The notes below the pieces were generated by a model. That model was not told the origin of the DNA, made no database searches, and was given only the letters and a program-made list of their open reading frames with translations. Position numbers and translations under genes: made by a program. From assembly GCA_964057225.1 (NCBI GenBank), contig OZ059900.1, positions 5,280,501-5,344,500 of the forward strand: 64,000 nt of DNA, in the 5' to 3' direction. This stretch comes from Auanema rhodensis. Taxonomy: Eukaryota; Nematoda; Chromadorea; Rhabditida; Rhabditidae. Below are positions 13,309 through 27,700 of the stretch, in pieces; within the stretch, counting starts at the first letter, position 1, and each line of letters starts with the position of its first letter.

Positions 13309-14488
13309 TGGTGCCCGGTAAAGATAGAAGAATACTGTACATTTTAATGAATTCTCCATGGTCATATTAGTCTAAAAACACTATCTTATTGTGTTTGATG
13401 CATGGTAGCCAGGACTTCCAATTTTATGTGAAGAGTTAACTATACCACCTAAGTATCTGAAGAAAGTGATCCTGATTTGTAACTTGGTGCCCGTTAAAGA
13501 TAGAAGAATACTGTACATTTTAATAAATTCTCCATGGTCATATTAGTCTAAAAACACTATCTTATTGTGTTTGATGCATGGTAGCCAGGACTTCCAATTT
13601 TATGTGAAGAGTTAACTATACCACCTAAGTATCCGAAGAAAGTGATCTTGATTTGTAACTTGGTGCCCGTTAAAGATAGAAGAATACTGTACATTTTAAT
13701 AAATTCTCCATGGTCATATTAGTCTAAAAACACTATCTTATTGTGTTTGATGCATGGTAGCCAGGACTTCCAATTTTATGTGAAGAGTTAACTATACCAC
13801 CTAAGTATCCGAAGAAAGTGATCTTGATTTGTAACTTGGTGCCCGGTAAAGATAGAAGAATACTGTACATTTTAATGAATTCTCCATGGTCATATTAGTC
13901 TAAAAACACTATCTTATTGTGTTTGATGCATGGTAGCCAGGACTTCCAATTTTATGTGAAGAGTTAACTATACCACCTAAGTATGCGAAGAAAGTGATCT
14001 TGATTTGTAACTTGGTGCCCGTTAAAGATAGAAGAATACTGTACATTTTAATGAATTCTCCATGGCCATATTAGTCTAAAAACACTATCTTATTGTGTTT
14101 GATGCATGGTAACCTAGATTTCCAATTTTATGTGAAGAGTTAACTATACCACCTAAGTATCCGAAGAAAGTGATCTTGATTTGTAACTTGGTGCCCGTTA
14201 AAGATAGAAGAATACTGTACATTTTAATGAGTTCTCCATGGTCATATTAGTCTAAAAACAATATCTTATTGTGTTTGATGCATGGTAGCCAGGACTTCCA
14301 ATTTTATGTGAAGAGTTAACTATACCACCTAAGTATCCGAAGAAAGTGATCTTGATTTGTAACTCGGTGCCCGGTAAAGATAGAAGAATACTGTACATTT
14401 TGATGAACTCTTCATGGCCATATTAGACTAAAAACACTATCTTATTGTGTTTGATGCATGGTAGCCAGGACTTCCAATTTTATGTGAA
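13171..14488 (+). repeat. Nineteen-monomer repeat, copy A
   Basis: 1,318 bp shared with 16,515-17,832 at a spacing of 3,344 bp (19 monomers). Three rare markers coincide: GATCCTGAT (CCTGAT at 13,471 and 16,815), TATGCGAAG (13,982 and 17,326) and AACCTAGATT (14,111 and 17,455). Private changes in this copy are T at 13,458 (CTGAAG for CCGAAG) and A at 14,261. Confidence 0.82.
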
Positions 14489-16514
14489 CAGTTAACTATA
14501 CCACCTAAGTATCCGAAGAAAGAGATCTTGATTTGTAACTTGGTGCCCGTTAAAGATAGAAGAATACTGTACATTTTAATAAATTCTCCATGGTCATATT
14601 AGTCTAAAAACACTATCTTATTGTGTTTGATGCATGGTAGCCAGGACTTCCAATTTTATGTGAAGAGTTAACTATACCACCTAAGTATCCGAAGAAAGTG
14701 ATCTTGATTTGTAACTCGGTGCCCGGTAAAGATAGAAGAATACTGTACATTTCAATAAATTCTCCATGGCCATATTAGACTAAAAACACTATCTTATTGT
14801 GTTTGATGCATGGTAGCCAGGACTTCCAATTTTATGTGAACAGTTAACTATACCACCTAAGTATCCGAAGAAAGTGATCTTGATTTGTAACTCGGTGCCC
14901 GTTAAAGATAGTAGAATACTGTACATTTTAATGAATTCTCCATGGCCATATTAGTCTAAAAACACTATCTTATTGTGTTTGATGCATGGTAACCAAGACT
15001 TCCAATTTTATGTGAACAGTTAACTATACCACCTAAGTATCCGAAGAAAGTGATCTTGATTTGTAACTCGGTGCTTGTTAAAGATAGAAGAATACTGTAC
15101 ATTTTAATGAATTCTCCATGGTCATATTAGTCTAAAAACACTATCCTATTGTGTTTGATGCATGGTAGCCAGGACTTCCAATTTTATGTGAAGAGTTAAC
15201 TATACCACCTAAGTATCCGAAGAAAGTGATCTTGATTTGTAACTCGGTGCCCGGTAAAGATAGAAGAATACTGTACATTTTGATGAACTCTTCATGGCCA
15301 TATTAGACTAAAAACACTATCTTATTGTGTTTGATGCATGGTAGCCAGGACTTCCAATTTTATGTGAACAGTTAACTATACCACCTAAGTATCCGAAGAA
15401 AGTGATCTTGATTTGTAACTCGGTGCCCGTTAAAGATAGAAGAATACTGTACATTTTAATGAATTCTCCATGGCCATATTAGACTAAAAACACTATCTTA
15501 TTGTGTTTGATGCATGGTAACCAAGACTTCCAATTTTATGTGAAGAGTTAACTATACCACCTAAGTATCCGAAGAAAGTGATCTTGATTTGTAACTTGGT
15601 GCCCGGTAAAGATAGAAGAATACTGTACATTTTGATGAACTCTTCATGGCCATATTAGACTAAAAACACTATCTTATTGTGTTTGATGCATGGTAGCCAG
15701 GACTTCCAATTTTATGTGAACAGTTAACTATACCACCTAAGTATCCGAAGAAAGTGATCTTGATTTGTAACTCGGTGCCCGGTAAAGATAGAAGAATACT
15801 GTACATTTTGATGAACTCTTCATGGCCATATTAGACTAAAAACACTATCTTATTGTGTTTGATGCATGGTAGCCAGGACTTCCAATTTTATGTGAACAGT
15901 TAACTATACCACCTAAGTATCCGAAGAAAGTGATCTTGATTTGTAACTCGGTGCCCGGTAAAGATAGAAGAATACTGTACATTTTGATGAACTCTTCATG
16001 GCCATATTAGACTAAAAACACTATGTTATTGTGTTTGATGCATGGTAGCCAGGACTTCCAATTTTATGTGAACAGTTAACTATACCACCTAAGTATCCGA
16101 AGAAAGTGATCTTGATTTGTAACTCGGTGCCCGGTAAAGATAGAAGAATACTGTACATTTTGATGAACTCTTCATGGCCATATTAGACTAAAAACACTAT
16201 CTTATTGTGTTTGATGCATGGTAGCCAGGACTTCCAATTTTATGTGAACAGTTAACTATACCACCTAAGTATCCGAAGAAAGTGATCTTGATTTGTAACT
16301 CGGTGCCCGGTAAAGATAGAAGAATACTGTACATTTTGATGAACTCTTCATGGCCATATTAGACTAAAAACACTATCTTATTGTGTTTGATGCATGGTAG
16401 CCAGGACTTCCAATTTTATGTGAACAGTTAACTATACCACCTAAGTATCCGAAGAAAGTGATCTTGATTTGTAACTCGGTGCCCGTTAAAGATAGAAGAA
16501 TACTGTACATTTTA

Positions 16515-17832
16515 ATGAATTCTCCATGGCCATATTAGACTAAAAACACTATCTTATTGTGTTTGATGCATGGTAACCAAGACTTCCAATTTTATGTGAA
16601 GAGTTAACTATACCACCTAAGTATCCGAAGAAAGTGATCTTGATTTGTAACTTGGTGCCCGGTAAAGATAGAAGAATACTGTACATTTTAATGAATTCTC
16701 CATGGTCATATTAGTCTAAAAACACTATCTTATTGTGTTTGATGCATGGTAGCCAGGACTTCCAATTTTATGTGAAGAGTTAACTATACCACCTAAGTAT
16801 CCGAAGAAAGTGATCCTGATTTGTAACTTGGTGCCCGTTAAAGATAGAAGAATACTGTACATTTTAATAAATTCTCCATGGTCATATTAGTCTAAAAACA
16901 CTATCTTATTGTGTTTGATGCATGGTAGCCAGGACTTCCAATTTTATGTGAAGAGTTAACTATACCACCTAAGTATCCGAAGAAAGTGATCTTGATTTGT
17001 AACTTGGTGCCCGTTAAAGATAGAAGAATACTGTACATTTTAATAAATTCTCCATGGTCATATTAGTCTAAAAACACTATCTTATTGTGTTTGATGCATG
17101 GTAGCCAGGACTTCCAATTTTATGTGAAGAGTTAACTATACCACCTAAGTATCCGAAGAAAGTGATCTTGATTTGTAACTTGGTGCCCGGTAAAGATAGA
17201 AGAATACTGTACATTTTAATGAATTCTCCATGGTCATATTAGTCTAAAAACACTATCTTATTGTGTTTGATGCATGGTAGCCAGGACTTCCAATTTTATG
17301 TGAAGAGTTAACTATACCACCTAAGTATGCGAAGAAAGTGATCTTGATTTGTAACTTGGTGCCCGTTAAAGATAGAAGAATACTGTACATTTTAATGAAT
17401 TCTCCATGGCCATATTAGTCTAAAAACACTATCTTATTGTGTTTGATGCATGGTAACCTAGATTTCCAATTTTATGTGAAGAGTTAACTATACCACCTAA
17501 GTATCCGAAGAAAGTGATCTTGATTTGTAACTTGGTGCCCGTTAAAGATAGAAGAATACTGTACATTTTAATGAGTTCTCCATGGTCATATTAGTCTAAA
17601 AACACTATCTTATTGTGTTTGATGCATGGTAGCCAGGACTTCCAATTTTATGTGAAGAGTTAACTATACCACCTAAGTATCCGAAGAAAGTGATCTTGAT
17701 TTGTAACTCGGTGCCCGGTAAAGATAGAAGAATACTGTACATTTTGATGAACTCTTCATGGCCATATTAGACTAAAAACACTATCTTATTGTGTTTGATG
17801 CATGGTAGCCAGGACTTCCAATTTTATGTGAA
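16515..17832 (+). repeat. Nineteen-monomer repeat, copy B
   Basis: Partner of 13,171-14,488. It lacks the two private changes of copy A, so those arose after the copying or were corrected here. The DNA between the copies (14,489-16,514) contains a run of ACTCTTC-tailed monomers at about 15,650-16,350 that looks locally homogenised. Confidence 0.82.
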
Positions 17833-18962
17833 GAGTTAACTATACCACCTAAGTATCCGAAGAAAGTGATCTTGATTTGTAACTCGGTGCCCGGTAAAGA
17901 TAGAAGAATACTGTACATTTCAATAAATTCTCCATGGCCATATTAGACTAAAAACACTATCTTATTGTGTTTGATGCATGGTAGCCAGGACTTCCAATTT
18001 TATGTGAAGAGTTAACTATACCACCTAAGTATCCGAAGAAAGTGATCTTGATTTGTAACTCGGTGCCCGGTAAAGATAGAAGAATACTGTACATTTTAAT
18101 GAATTCTCCATGGCCATATTAGTCTAAAAACACTATCTTATTGTGTTTGATGCATGGTAGCCAAGACTTCCAATTTTATGTGAACAGTTAACTATACCAC
18201 CTAAGTATCCGAAGAAAGTGATCTTGATTTGTAACTCGGTGCCCGGTAAAGATAGAAGAATACTGTACATTTTAATGAATTCTCCATGGCCATATTAGAC
18301 TAAAAACACTATCTTATTGTGTTTGATGCATGGTAGCCAGGACTTCCAATTTTATGTGAAGAGTTAACTATACCACCTAAGTATCCGAAGAAAGTGATCT
18401 TGATTTGTAACTCGGTGCCCGGTAAAGATAGAAGAATACTGTACATTTTAATGAATTCTCCATGGCCATATTAGTCTAAAAACACTATCTTATTGTGTTT
18501 GATGCATGGTAACCAAGACTTCCAATTTTATGTGAACAGTTAACTATACCACCTAAGTATCCGAAGAAAGTGATCTTGATTTGTAACTCGGTGCTTGTTA
18601 AAGATAGAAGAATACTGTACATTTTAATGAATTCTCCATGGCCATATTAGTCTAAAAACACTATCTTATTGTGTTTGATGCATGGTAACCAAGACTTCCA
18701 ATTTTATGTGAAGAGTTAACTATACCACCTAAGTATCCGAAGAAAGTGATCTTGATTTGTAACTCGGTGCCCGTTAAAGATAGTAGAATACTGTGCATTT
18801 TAATGAATTCTCCATGGGCATATTAGTCTAAAAACACTATCTTATTGTGTTTGATGCATGGTAACCAAGACTTCCAATTTTATGTGAACAGTTAACTATA
18901 CCACCTAAGTATCCGAAGAAAGTGATCTTGATTTGTAACTCGGTGCCCGTTAAAGATAGAAG

Positions 18963-20553
18963 AATACTGTACATTTTAATGAATTCTCCATGGCCATATT
19001 AGTCTAAAAACACTATCTTATTGTGTTTGATGCATGGTAGCCAGGACTTCCAATTTTATGTGAACAGTTAGCTATACCACCTAAGTATCCGAAGAAAGTG
19101 ATCTTGATTTGTAACTCGGTGCCCGTTAAAGATAGAAGAATACTGTACATTTTAATGAATTCTCCATGGCCATATTAGACTAAAAACACTATCTTATTGT
19201 GTTTGATGCATGGTAGCCAGGACTTCCAATTTTATGTGAACAGTTAACTATACCACCTAAGTATCCGAAGAAAGTGATCTTGATTTGTAACTCGGTGCCC
19301 GTTAAAGATAGAAGAATACTGTACATTTTGATGAACTCTCCATGGCCATATTAGACTAAAAACACTATCTTATTGTGTTTGATGCATGGTAGCCAGGACT
19401 TCCAATTTTATGTGAAGAGTTAACTATACCACCTAAGTATCCGAAGAAAGTGATCTTGATTTGTAACTCGGTGCCTGTTAAAGATAGAAGAATACTGTAC
19501 ATTTTGATGAACTCTCCATGGCCATATTAGACTAAAAACACTATCTTATTGTGTTTGATGCATGGTAGCCAGGACTTCCAATTTTATGTGAAGAGTTAAC
19601 TATACCACCTAAGTATCCGAAGAAAGTGATGTTGATTTGTAACTTGATGCCCGTTAAAGATAGAAGAATACTGTACATTTTAATGAATTCTCCATGGCCA
19701 TATTAGTCTAAAAACACTATCTTATTGTGTTTGATGCATGGTAGCCAGGACTTCCAATTTTATGTGAAGAGTTAACTATACCACCTAAGTATCCGAAGAA
19801 AGTGATGTTGATTTGTAACTTGATGCCCGTTAAAGATAGAAGAATACTGTACATTTTAATGAATTCTCCATGGTCATATTAGTCTAAAAACACTATCTTA
19901 TTGTGTTTGATGCATGGTAGCCAGGACTTCCAATTTTATGTGAAGAGTTAACTATACCACCTAAGTATCCGAAGAAAGTGATGTTGATTTGTAACTTGAT
20001 GCCCGTTAAAGATAGAAGAAGACTGTACATTTTAATGAATTCTCCATGGTCATATTAGTCTAAAAACACTATCTTATTGTGTTTGATGCATGGTAGCCAG
20101 GACTTCCAATTTTATGTGAAGAGTTAACTATACCACCTAAGTATCCGAAGAAAGTGATCTTGATTTGTAACTTGGTGCCCGGTAAAGATAGAAGAATACT
20201 GTACATTTTAATAAATTCTCCATGGTCATATTAGTCTAAAAACACTATCTTATGGTGTTTGATGCATGGTAGCCAGGACTTCCAATTTTATGTGAACAGT
20301 TAACTATACCACCTAAGTATCCGAAGAAAGTGATCTTGATTTGTAACTTGGTGCCCGTTAAAGATAGAAGAATACTGTACATTTTAATGAGTTCTCCATG
20401 GTCATATTAGTCTAAAAACACTATATTATTGTGTTTGATGCATGGTAGCCAGGACTTCCAATTTTATGTGAAGAGTTAACTATACCACCTAAGTATCCGA
20501 AGAAAGTGATCTTATTTGTAACTTGGTGCCCGTTAAAGATAGAAGAATACTGT
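18963..20553 (+). repeat. Twenty-four-monomer repeat, copy A
   Basis: 1,591 bp shared with 23,185-24,775 at a spacing of 4,222 bp, which is 24 monomers less the two 1-bp deletions lying between them. Shared rare markers are TTAGCT (19,066), three GATGTTGAT/CTTGATG monomers, AAGACTG (20,021) and TATGGTG (20,251). Private differences are GCCTGTT near 19,476 in this copy and TCTACATGG near 24,266 in the other. The TTAGCT-to-CTTGATG part occurs a third time at about 21,470-22,160 (spacing 2,462 bp). Confidence 0.82.
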
Positions 20554-20591
20554 GCATTTTAATGAATTCTCCGTGGTCATATTAGTCTAAA
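20417..20591 (+). repeat. 175-bp monomer with 1-bp deletion, lineage D1, member 1
   Basis: GATCTTGATTTG has become GATCTTATTTG (one G lost after 20,513, offset 98). The same deletion, always with CTATATTATT at the monomer start, is in 20,944-21,118, 24,639-24,813 and 29,742-29,916. The four share one origin. Confidence 0.9.
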
Positions 20592-20943
20592 AACACTATC
20601 TTATTGTGTTTGATGCATGGTAGCCAGGACTTCCAATTTTATGTGAACAGTTAGCTATACCACCTAAGTATCCGAAGAAAGTGATCTTGATTTGTAACTC
20701 GGTGCCCGTTAAAGATAGTAGAATACTGTGCATTTTAATGAATTCTCCATGGGCATATTAGTCTAAAAACACTATCTTATTGTGTTTGATGCATGGTAAC
20801 CAAGACTTCCAATTTTATGTGAACAGTTAACTATACCACCTAAGTATCCGAAGAAAGTGATCTTGATTTGTAACTTGGTGCCCGTTAAAGATAGTAGAAT
20901 ACTGTGCATTTTAATGAATTCTCCATGGTCATATTAGTCTAAA
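20417..20943 (+). repeat. Three-monomer (527-bp) local repeat, copy A
   Basis: Three monomers in order: CTATATTATT with the 1-bp deletion and a CCGTGG tail; a TTAGCT monomer with GATAGTAG and TGTGCAT and a GGGCAT tail; an AACCAAG monomer with GATAGTAG. The trio restarts at 20,944. The unit is 527 bp and not 528 because the first monomer lacks one base. Confidence 0.8.
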
Positions 20944-21118
20944 AACACTATATTATTGTGTTTGATGCATGGTAGCCAGGACTTCCAATTTTATGTGAAG
21001 AGTTAACTATACCACCTAAGTATCCGAAGAAAGTGATCTTATTTGTAACTTGGTGCCCGTTAAAGATAGAAGAATACTGTACATTTTAATGAATTCTCCG
21101 TGGTCATATTAGTCTAAA
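20944..21118 (+). repeat. 175-bp monomer, lineage D1, member 2
   Basis: Same G loss (after 21,040) with the CTATATTATT start. It lies 527 bp after member 1 and arose through the three-monomer repeat. Confidence 0.9.
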
Positions 21119-21370
21119 AACACTATCTTATTGTGTTTGATGCATGGTAGCCAGGACTTCCAATTTTATGTGAACAGTTAGCTATACCACCTAAGTATCC
21201 GAAGAAAGTGATCTTGATTTGTAACTCGGTGCCCGTTAAAGATAGTAGAATACTGTGCATTTTAATGAATTCTCCATGGGCATATTAGTCTAAAAACACT
21301 ATCTTATTGTGTTTGATGCATGGTAACCAAGACTTCCAATTTTATGTGAACAGTTAACTATACCACCTAA
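20944..21370 (+). repeat. Three-monomer local repeat, copy B (partial)
   Basis: Second copy of the trio at 20,417, again starting with a CTATATTATT monomer that has the same 1-bp deletion. The third monomer begins as AACCAAG but then follows the AACTCGG/GAAGAA type, so the copy fades at about 21,370-21,400. Confidence 0.75.
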
Positions 21371-23184
21371 GTATCCGAAGAAAGTGATCTTGATTTGTAA
21401 CTCGGTGCCCGTTAAAGATAGAAGAATACTGTACATTTTAATGAATTCTCCATGGCCATATTAGTCTAAAAACACTATCTTATTGTGTTTGATGCATGGT
21501 AGCCAGGACTTCCAATTTTATGTGAACAGTTAGCTATACCACCTAAGTATCCGAAGAAAGTGATCTTGATTTGTAACTCGGTGCCCGTTAAAGATAGAAG
21601 AATACTGTACATTTTAATGAATTCTCCATGGCCATATTAGACTAAAAACACTATCTTATTGTGTTTGATGCATGGTAGCCAGGACTTCCAATTTTATGTG
21701 AAGAGTTAACTATACCACCTAAGTATCCGAAGAAAGTGATCTTGATTTGTAACTCGGTGCCCGTTAAAGATAGAAGAATACTGTACATTTTGATGAACTC
21801 TCCATGGCCATATTAGACTAAAAACACTATCTTATTGTGTTTGATGCATGGTAGCCAGGACTTCCAATTTTATGTGAAGAGTTAACTATACCACCTAAGT
21901 ATCCGAAGAAAGTGATGTTGATTTGTAACTTGATGCCCGTTAAAGATAGAAGAATACTGTACATTTTAATGAATTCTCCATGGCCATATTAGTCTAAAAA
22001 CACTATCTTATTGTGTTTGATGCATGGTAGCCAGGACTTCCAATTTTATGTGAAGAGTTAACTATACCACCTAAGTATCCGAAGAAAGTGATGTTGATTT
22101 GTAACTTGATGCCCGTTAAAGATAGAAGAATACTGTACATTTTAATGAATTCTCCATGGTCATATTAGTCTAAAAACACTATCTTATTGTGTTTGATGCA
22201 TGGTAGCCAGGACTTCCAATTTTATGTGAACAGTTAGCTATACCACCTAAGTATCCGAAGAAAGTGATCTTGATTTGTAACTCGGTGCCCGTTAAAGATA
22301 GTAGAATACTGTGCATTTTAATGAATTCTCCATGGGCATATTAGTCTAAAAACACTATCTTATTGTGTTTGATGCATGGTAACCAAGACTTCCAATTTTA
22401 TGTGAACAGTTAACTATACCACCTAAGTATCCGAAGAAAGTGATCTTGATTTGTAACTTGGTGCCCGTTAAAGATAGTAGAATACTGTGCATTTTAATGA
22501 ATTCTCCATGGTCATGTTAGTCTAAAAACACTATCTTATTGTGTTTGATGCATGGTAGCCAGGACTTCCAATTTTATGTGAACAGTTAGCTATACCACCT
22601 AAGTATCCGAAGAAAGTGATCTTGATTTGTAACTCGGTGCCCGTTAAAGATAGTAGAATACTGTGCATTTTAATGAATTCTCCATGGCCATATTAGTCTA
22701 AAAACACTATCTTATTGTGTTTGATGCATGGTAGCCAGGACTTCCAATTTTATGTGAACAGTTAGCTATACCACCTAAGTATCCGAAGAAAGTGATCTTG
22801 ATTTGTAACTCGGTGCCCGTTAAAGATAGTAGAATACTGTGCATTTTAATGAATTCTCCATGGGCATATTAGTCTAAAAACACTATCTTATTGTGTTTGA
22901 TGCATGGTAACCAAGACTTCCAATTTTATGTGAACAGTTAACTATACCACCTAAGTATCCGAAGAAAGTGATCTTGATTTGTAACTCGGTGCCCGTTAAA
23001 GATAGAAAAATACTGTACATTTTAATGAATTCTCCATGGGCATATTAGTCTAAAAACACTATCTTATTGTGTTTGATGCATGGTAACCAAGACTTCCAAT
23101 TTTATGTGAACAGTTAACTATACCACCTAAGTATCCGAAGAAAGTGATCTTGATTTGTAACTCGGTGCCCGTTAAAGATAGAAA

Positions 23185-24775
23185 AATACTGTACATTTTA
23201 ATGAATTCTCCATGGCCATATTAGTCTAAAAACACTATCTTATTGTGTTTGATGCATGGTAGCCAGGACTTCCAATTTTATGTGAACAGTTAGCTATACC
23301 ACCTAAGTATCCGAAGAAAGTGATCTTGATTTGTAACTCGGTGCCCGTTAAAGATAGAAGAATACTGTACATTTTAATGAATTCTCCATGGCCATATTAG
23401 ACTAAAAACACTATCTTATTGTGTTTGATGCATGGTAGCCAGGACTTCCAATTTTATGTGAACAGTTAACTATACCACCTAAGTATCCGAAGAAAGTGAT
23501 CTTGATTTGTAACTCGGTGCCCGTTAAAGATAGAAGAATACTGTACATTTTGATGAACTCTCCATGGCCATATTAGACTAAAAACACTATCTTATTGTGT
23601 TTGATGCATGGTAGCCAGGACTTCCAATTTTATGTGAAGAGTTAACTATACCACCTAAGTATCCGAAGAAAGTGATCTTGATTTGTAACTCGGTGCCCGT
23701 TAAAGATAGAAGAATACTGTACATTTTGATGAACTCTCCATGGCCATATTAGACTAAAAACACTATCTTATTGTGTTTGATGCATGGTAGCCAGGACTTC
23801 CAATTTTATGTGAAGAGTTAACTATACCACCTAAGTATCCGAAGAAAGTGATGTTGATTTGTAACTTGATGCCCGTTAAAGATAGAAGAATACTGTACAT
23901 TTTAATGAATTCTCCATGGCCATATTAGTCTAAAAACACTATCTTATTGTGTTTGATGCATGGTAGCCAGGACTTCCAATTTTATGTGAAGAGTTAACTA
24001 TACCACCTAAGTATCCGAAGAAAGTGATGTTGATTTGTAACTTGATGCCCGTTAAAGATAGAAGAATACTGTACATTTTAATGAATTCTCCATGGTCATA
24101 TTAGTCTAAAAACACTATCTTATTGTGTTTGATGCATGGTAGCCAGGACTTCCAATTTTATGTGAAGAGTTAACTATACCACCTAAGTATCCGAAGAAAG
24201 TGATGTTGATTTGTAACTTGATGCCCGTTAAAGATAGAAGAAGACTGTACATTTTAATGAATTCTACATGGTCATATTAGTCTAAAAACACTATCTTATT
24301 GTGTTTGATGCATGGTAGCCAGGACTTCCAATTTTATGTGAAGAGTTAACTATACCACCTAAGTATCCGAAGAAAGTGATCTTGATTTGTAACTTGGTGC
24401 CCGGTAAAGATAGAAGAATACTGTACATTTTAATAAATTCTCCATGGTCATATTAGTCTAAAAACACTATCTTATGGTGTTTGATGCATGGTAGCCAGGA
24501 CTTCCAATTTTATGTGAACAGTTAACTATACCACCTAAGTATCCGAAGAAAGTGATCTTGATTTGTAACTTGGTGCCCGTTAAAGATAGAAGAATACTGT
24601 ACATTTTAATGAGTTCTCCATGGTCATATTAGTCTAAAAACACTATATTATTGTGTTTGATGCATGGTAGCCAGGACTTCCAATTTTATGTGAAGAGTTA
24701 ACTATACCACCTAAGTATCCGAAGAAAGTGATCTTATTTGTAACTTGGTGCCCGTTAAAGATAGAAGAATACTGT
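23185..24775 (+). repeat. Twenty-four-monomer repeat, copy B
   Basis: Partner of 18,963-20,553. It ends in the start of the 29-monomer duplication, so the two events overlap by about 300 bp. The match stops at 24,776, where this copy has TGTACAT and copy A has TGTGCAT. Confidence 0.82.
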
Positions 24776-27700
24776 ACATTTTAATGAATTCTCCGTGGTC
24801 ATATTAGTCTAAAAACACTATCTTATTGTGTTTGATGCATGGTAGCCAGGACTTCCAATTTTATGTGAACAGTTAGCTATACCACCTAAGTATCCGAAGA
24901 AAGTGATCTTGATTTGTAACTCGGTGCCCGTTAAAGTTAGAAGAATACTGTACATTTTAATAAATTCTCCGTGGTCATATTAGTCTAAAAACACTATCTT
25001 ATTGTGTTTGATGCATGGTAGCCAGGACTTCCAATTTTATGTGAAGAGTTAACTATACCACCTAAGTATCCGAAGAAAGTGATCTTGATTTGTAACTTGG
25101 TGCCCGGTAAAGATAGAAGAATACTGTACATTTTAATAAATTCTCCATGGTCATATTAGTCTAAAAACACTATCTTATGGTGTTTGATGCATGGTAGCCA
25201 GGACTTCCAATTTTATGTGAACAGTTAACTATACCACCTAAGTATCCGAAGAAAGTGATCTTGATTTGTAACTTGGTGCCCGTTAAAGATAGAAGAATAC
25301 TGTACATTTTAATGAGTTCTCCATGGTCATATTAGTCTAAAAACACTATATTATTGTGTTTGATGCATGGTAGCCAGGACTTCCAATTTTATGTGAACAG
25401 TTAGCTATACCACCTAAGTATCCGAAGAAAGTGATCTTGATTTGTAACTCGGTGCCCGTTAAAGATAGAAGAATACTGTACATTTTAATGAATTCTCCAT
25501 GGCCATATTAGACTGAAAACACTATCTTATTGTGTTTGATGCATGGTAGCCAGGACTTCCAATTTTATGTGAACAGTTAACTATACCACCTAAGTATCTA
25601 AAGAAAGTGATCTTGATTTGTAACTCGGTGCCCGTTAAAGATAGAAGAACACTGTACATTTTAATGAGTTCTCCATGGTCATATTAGTCTAAAAACACTA
25701 TATTATTGTGTTTGATGCATGGTAGCCAGGACTTCCAATTTTATGTGAAGAGTTAGCTATACCACCTAAGTATCCGAAGAAAGTGATCTTGATTTGTAAC
25801 TCGGTGCCCGTTAAAGATAGAAGAATACTGTACATTTTAATGAATTCTCCATGGCCATATTAGACTGAAAACACTATCTTATTGTGTTTGATGCATGGTA
25901 GCCAGGACTTCCAATATTATGTGAACAGTTAACTATACCACCTAAGTATCCGAAGAAAGTGATCTTGATTTGTAACTCGGTGCCCGTTAAAGATAGAAGA
26001 ATACTGTACATTTTAATGAATTCTCCATGGTCATATTAGTCTAAAAACACTAACTTAATGGGTTTGATGCATGGTAGCCAGGACTTCCAATTTTATGTGA
26101 ACAGTTAACTATACCACCTAAGTATCTAAAGAAAGTGATCTTGATTTGTAACTCGGTGCCCGTTAAAGATAGAAGAATACTGTACATTTTAATGAATTCT
26201 CCATGGTCATATTAGTCTAAAAACACTATCTTATTGTGTTTGATGCATGGTAGCCAGGACTTCCAATTTTATGTGAACAGTTAACTATACCACCTAAGTA
26301 TCCGAAGAAAGTGATCTTGATTTGTAACTTGGTGCCCGTTAAAGATAGAAGAATACTGTACATTTTAATAAATTCTCCATGGTCATATTGGTCTAAAAAC
26401 ACTATCTTATTGTGTTTGATGCATGGTAGCCAGGACTTCCAATTTTATGTGAACAGTTAACTATACCACCTAAGTATCTAAAGAAAGGAATCTTGATTTG
26501 TAACTCGGTGCCCGTTAAAGATAGAAGAATACTGTACATTTTAATGAATTCTCCATGGTCATATTAGTCTAAAAACACTAACTTAATGGGTTTGATGCAT
26601 GGTAACCAAGACTTCCAATTTTATGTGAACAGTTAACTATACCACCTAAGTATCTAAAGAAAGTGATCTTGATTTGTAACTCGGTGCCCGTTAAAGATAG
26701 AAGAATACTGTACATTTTAATAAATTCTCCATAGCCATATTAGACTAAAAACACTATCTTATTGTGTTTGATGCATGGTAGCCAGGACTTCCAATTTTAT
26801 GTGAAGAGTTAACTATACCACCTAAGTATCCGAAGAAAGTGATCTTGATTTGTAACTTGGTGCCCGTTAAAGATAGAAGAATACTGTACATTTTAATGAA
26901 TTCTCCATGGTCATATTAGTCTAAAAACACTATCTTATTGTGTTTGATGCATGGTAGCCAGGACTTCCAATTTTATGTGAACAGTTAACTATACCACCTA
27001 AGTATCCGAAGAAAGTGATCTTGATTTGTAACTTGGTGCCCGTTAAAGATAGAAGAATACTGTACATTTTAATAAATTCTCCATGGCCATATTAGACTAA
27101 AAACACTATCTTATTGTGTTTGATGCATGGTAGCCAGGACTTCCAATTTTATGTGAACAGTTAACTATACCACCTAAGTATCCGAAGAAAGTGATCTTGA
27201 TTTGTAACTTGGTGCCCGTTAAAGATAGAAGAATACTGTACATTTTAATAAATTCTCCATGGCCATATTAGACTAAAAACACTATCTTATTGTGTTTGAT
27301 GCATGGTAGCCAGGACTTCCAATTTTATGTGAACAGTTAACTATACCACCTAAGTATCCGAAGAAAGTGATCTTGATTTGTAACTTGGTGCCCGTTAAAG
27401 ATAGAAGAATACTGTACATTTTAATAAATTCTCCATGGCCATATTAGACTAAAAACACTATCTTATTGTGTTTGATGCATGGTAGCCAGGACTTCCAATT
27501 TTATGTGAAGAGTTAACTATACCACCTAAGTATCCGAAGAAAGTGATCTTGATTTGTAACTCGGTGCCCGTTAAAGATAGAAAAATACTGTACATTTTAA
27601 TGAATTCTCCATGGTCATATTAGTCTAAAAACACTATCTTATTGTGTTTGATGCATGGTAGCCAGGACTTCCAATTTTATGTGAACAGTTAACTATACCA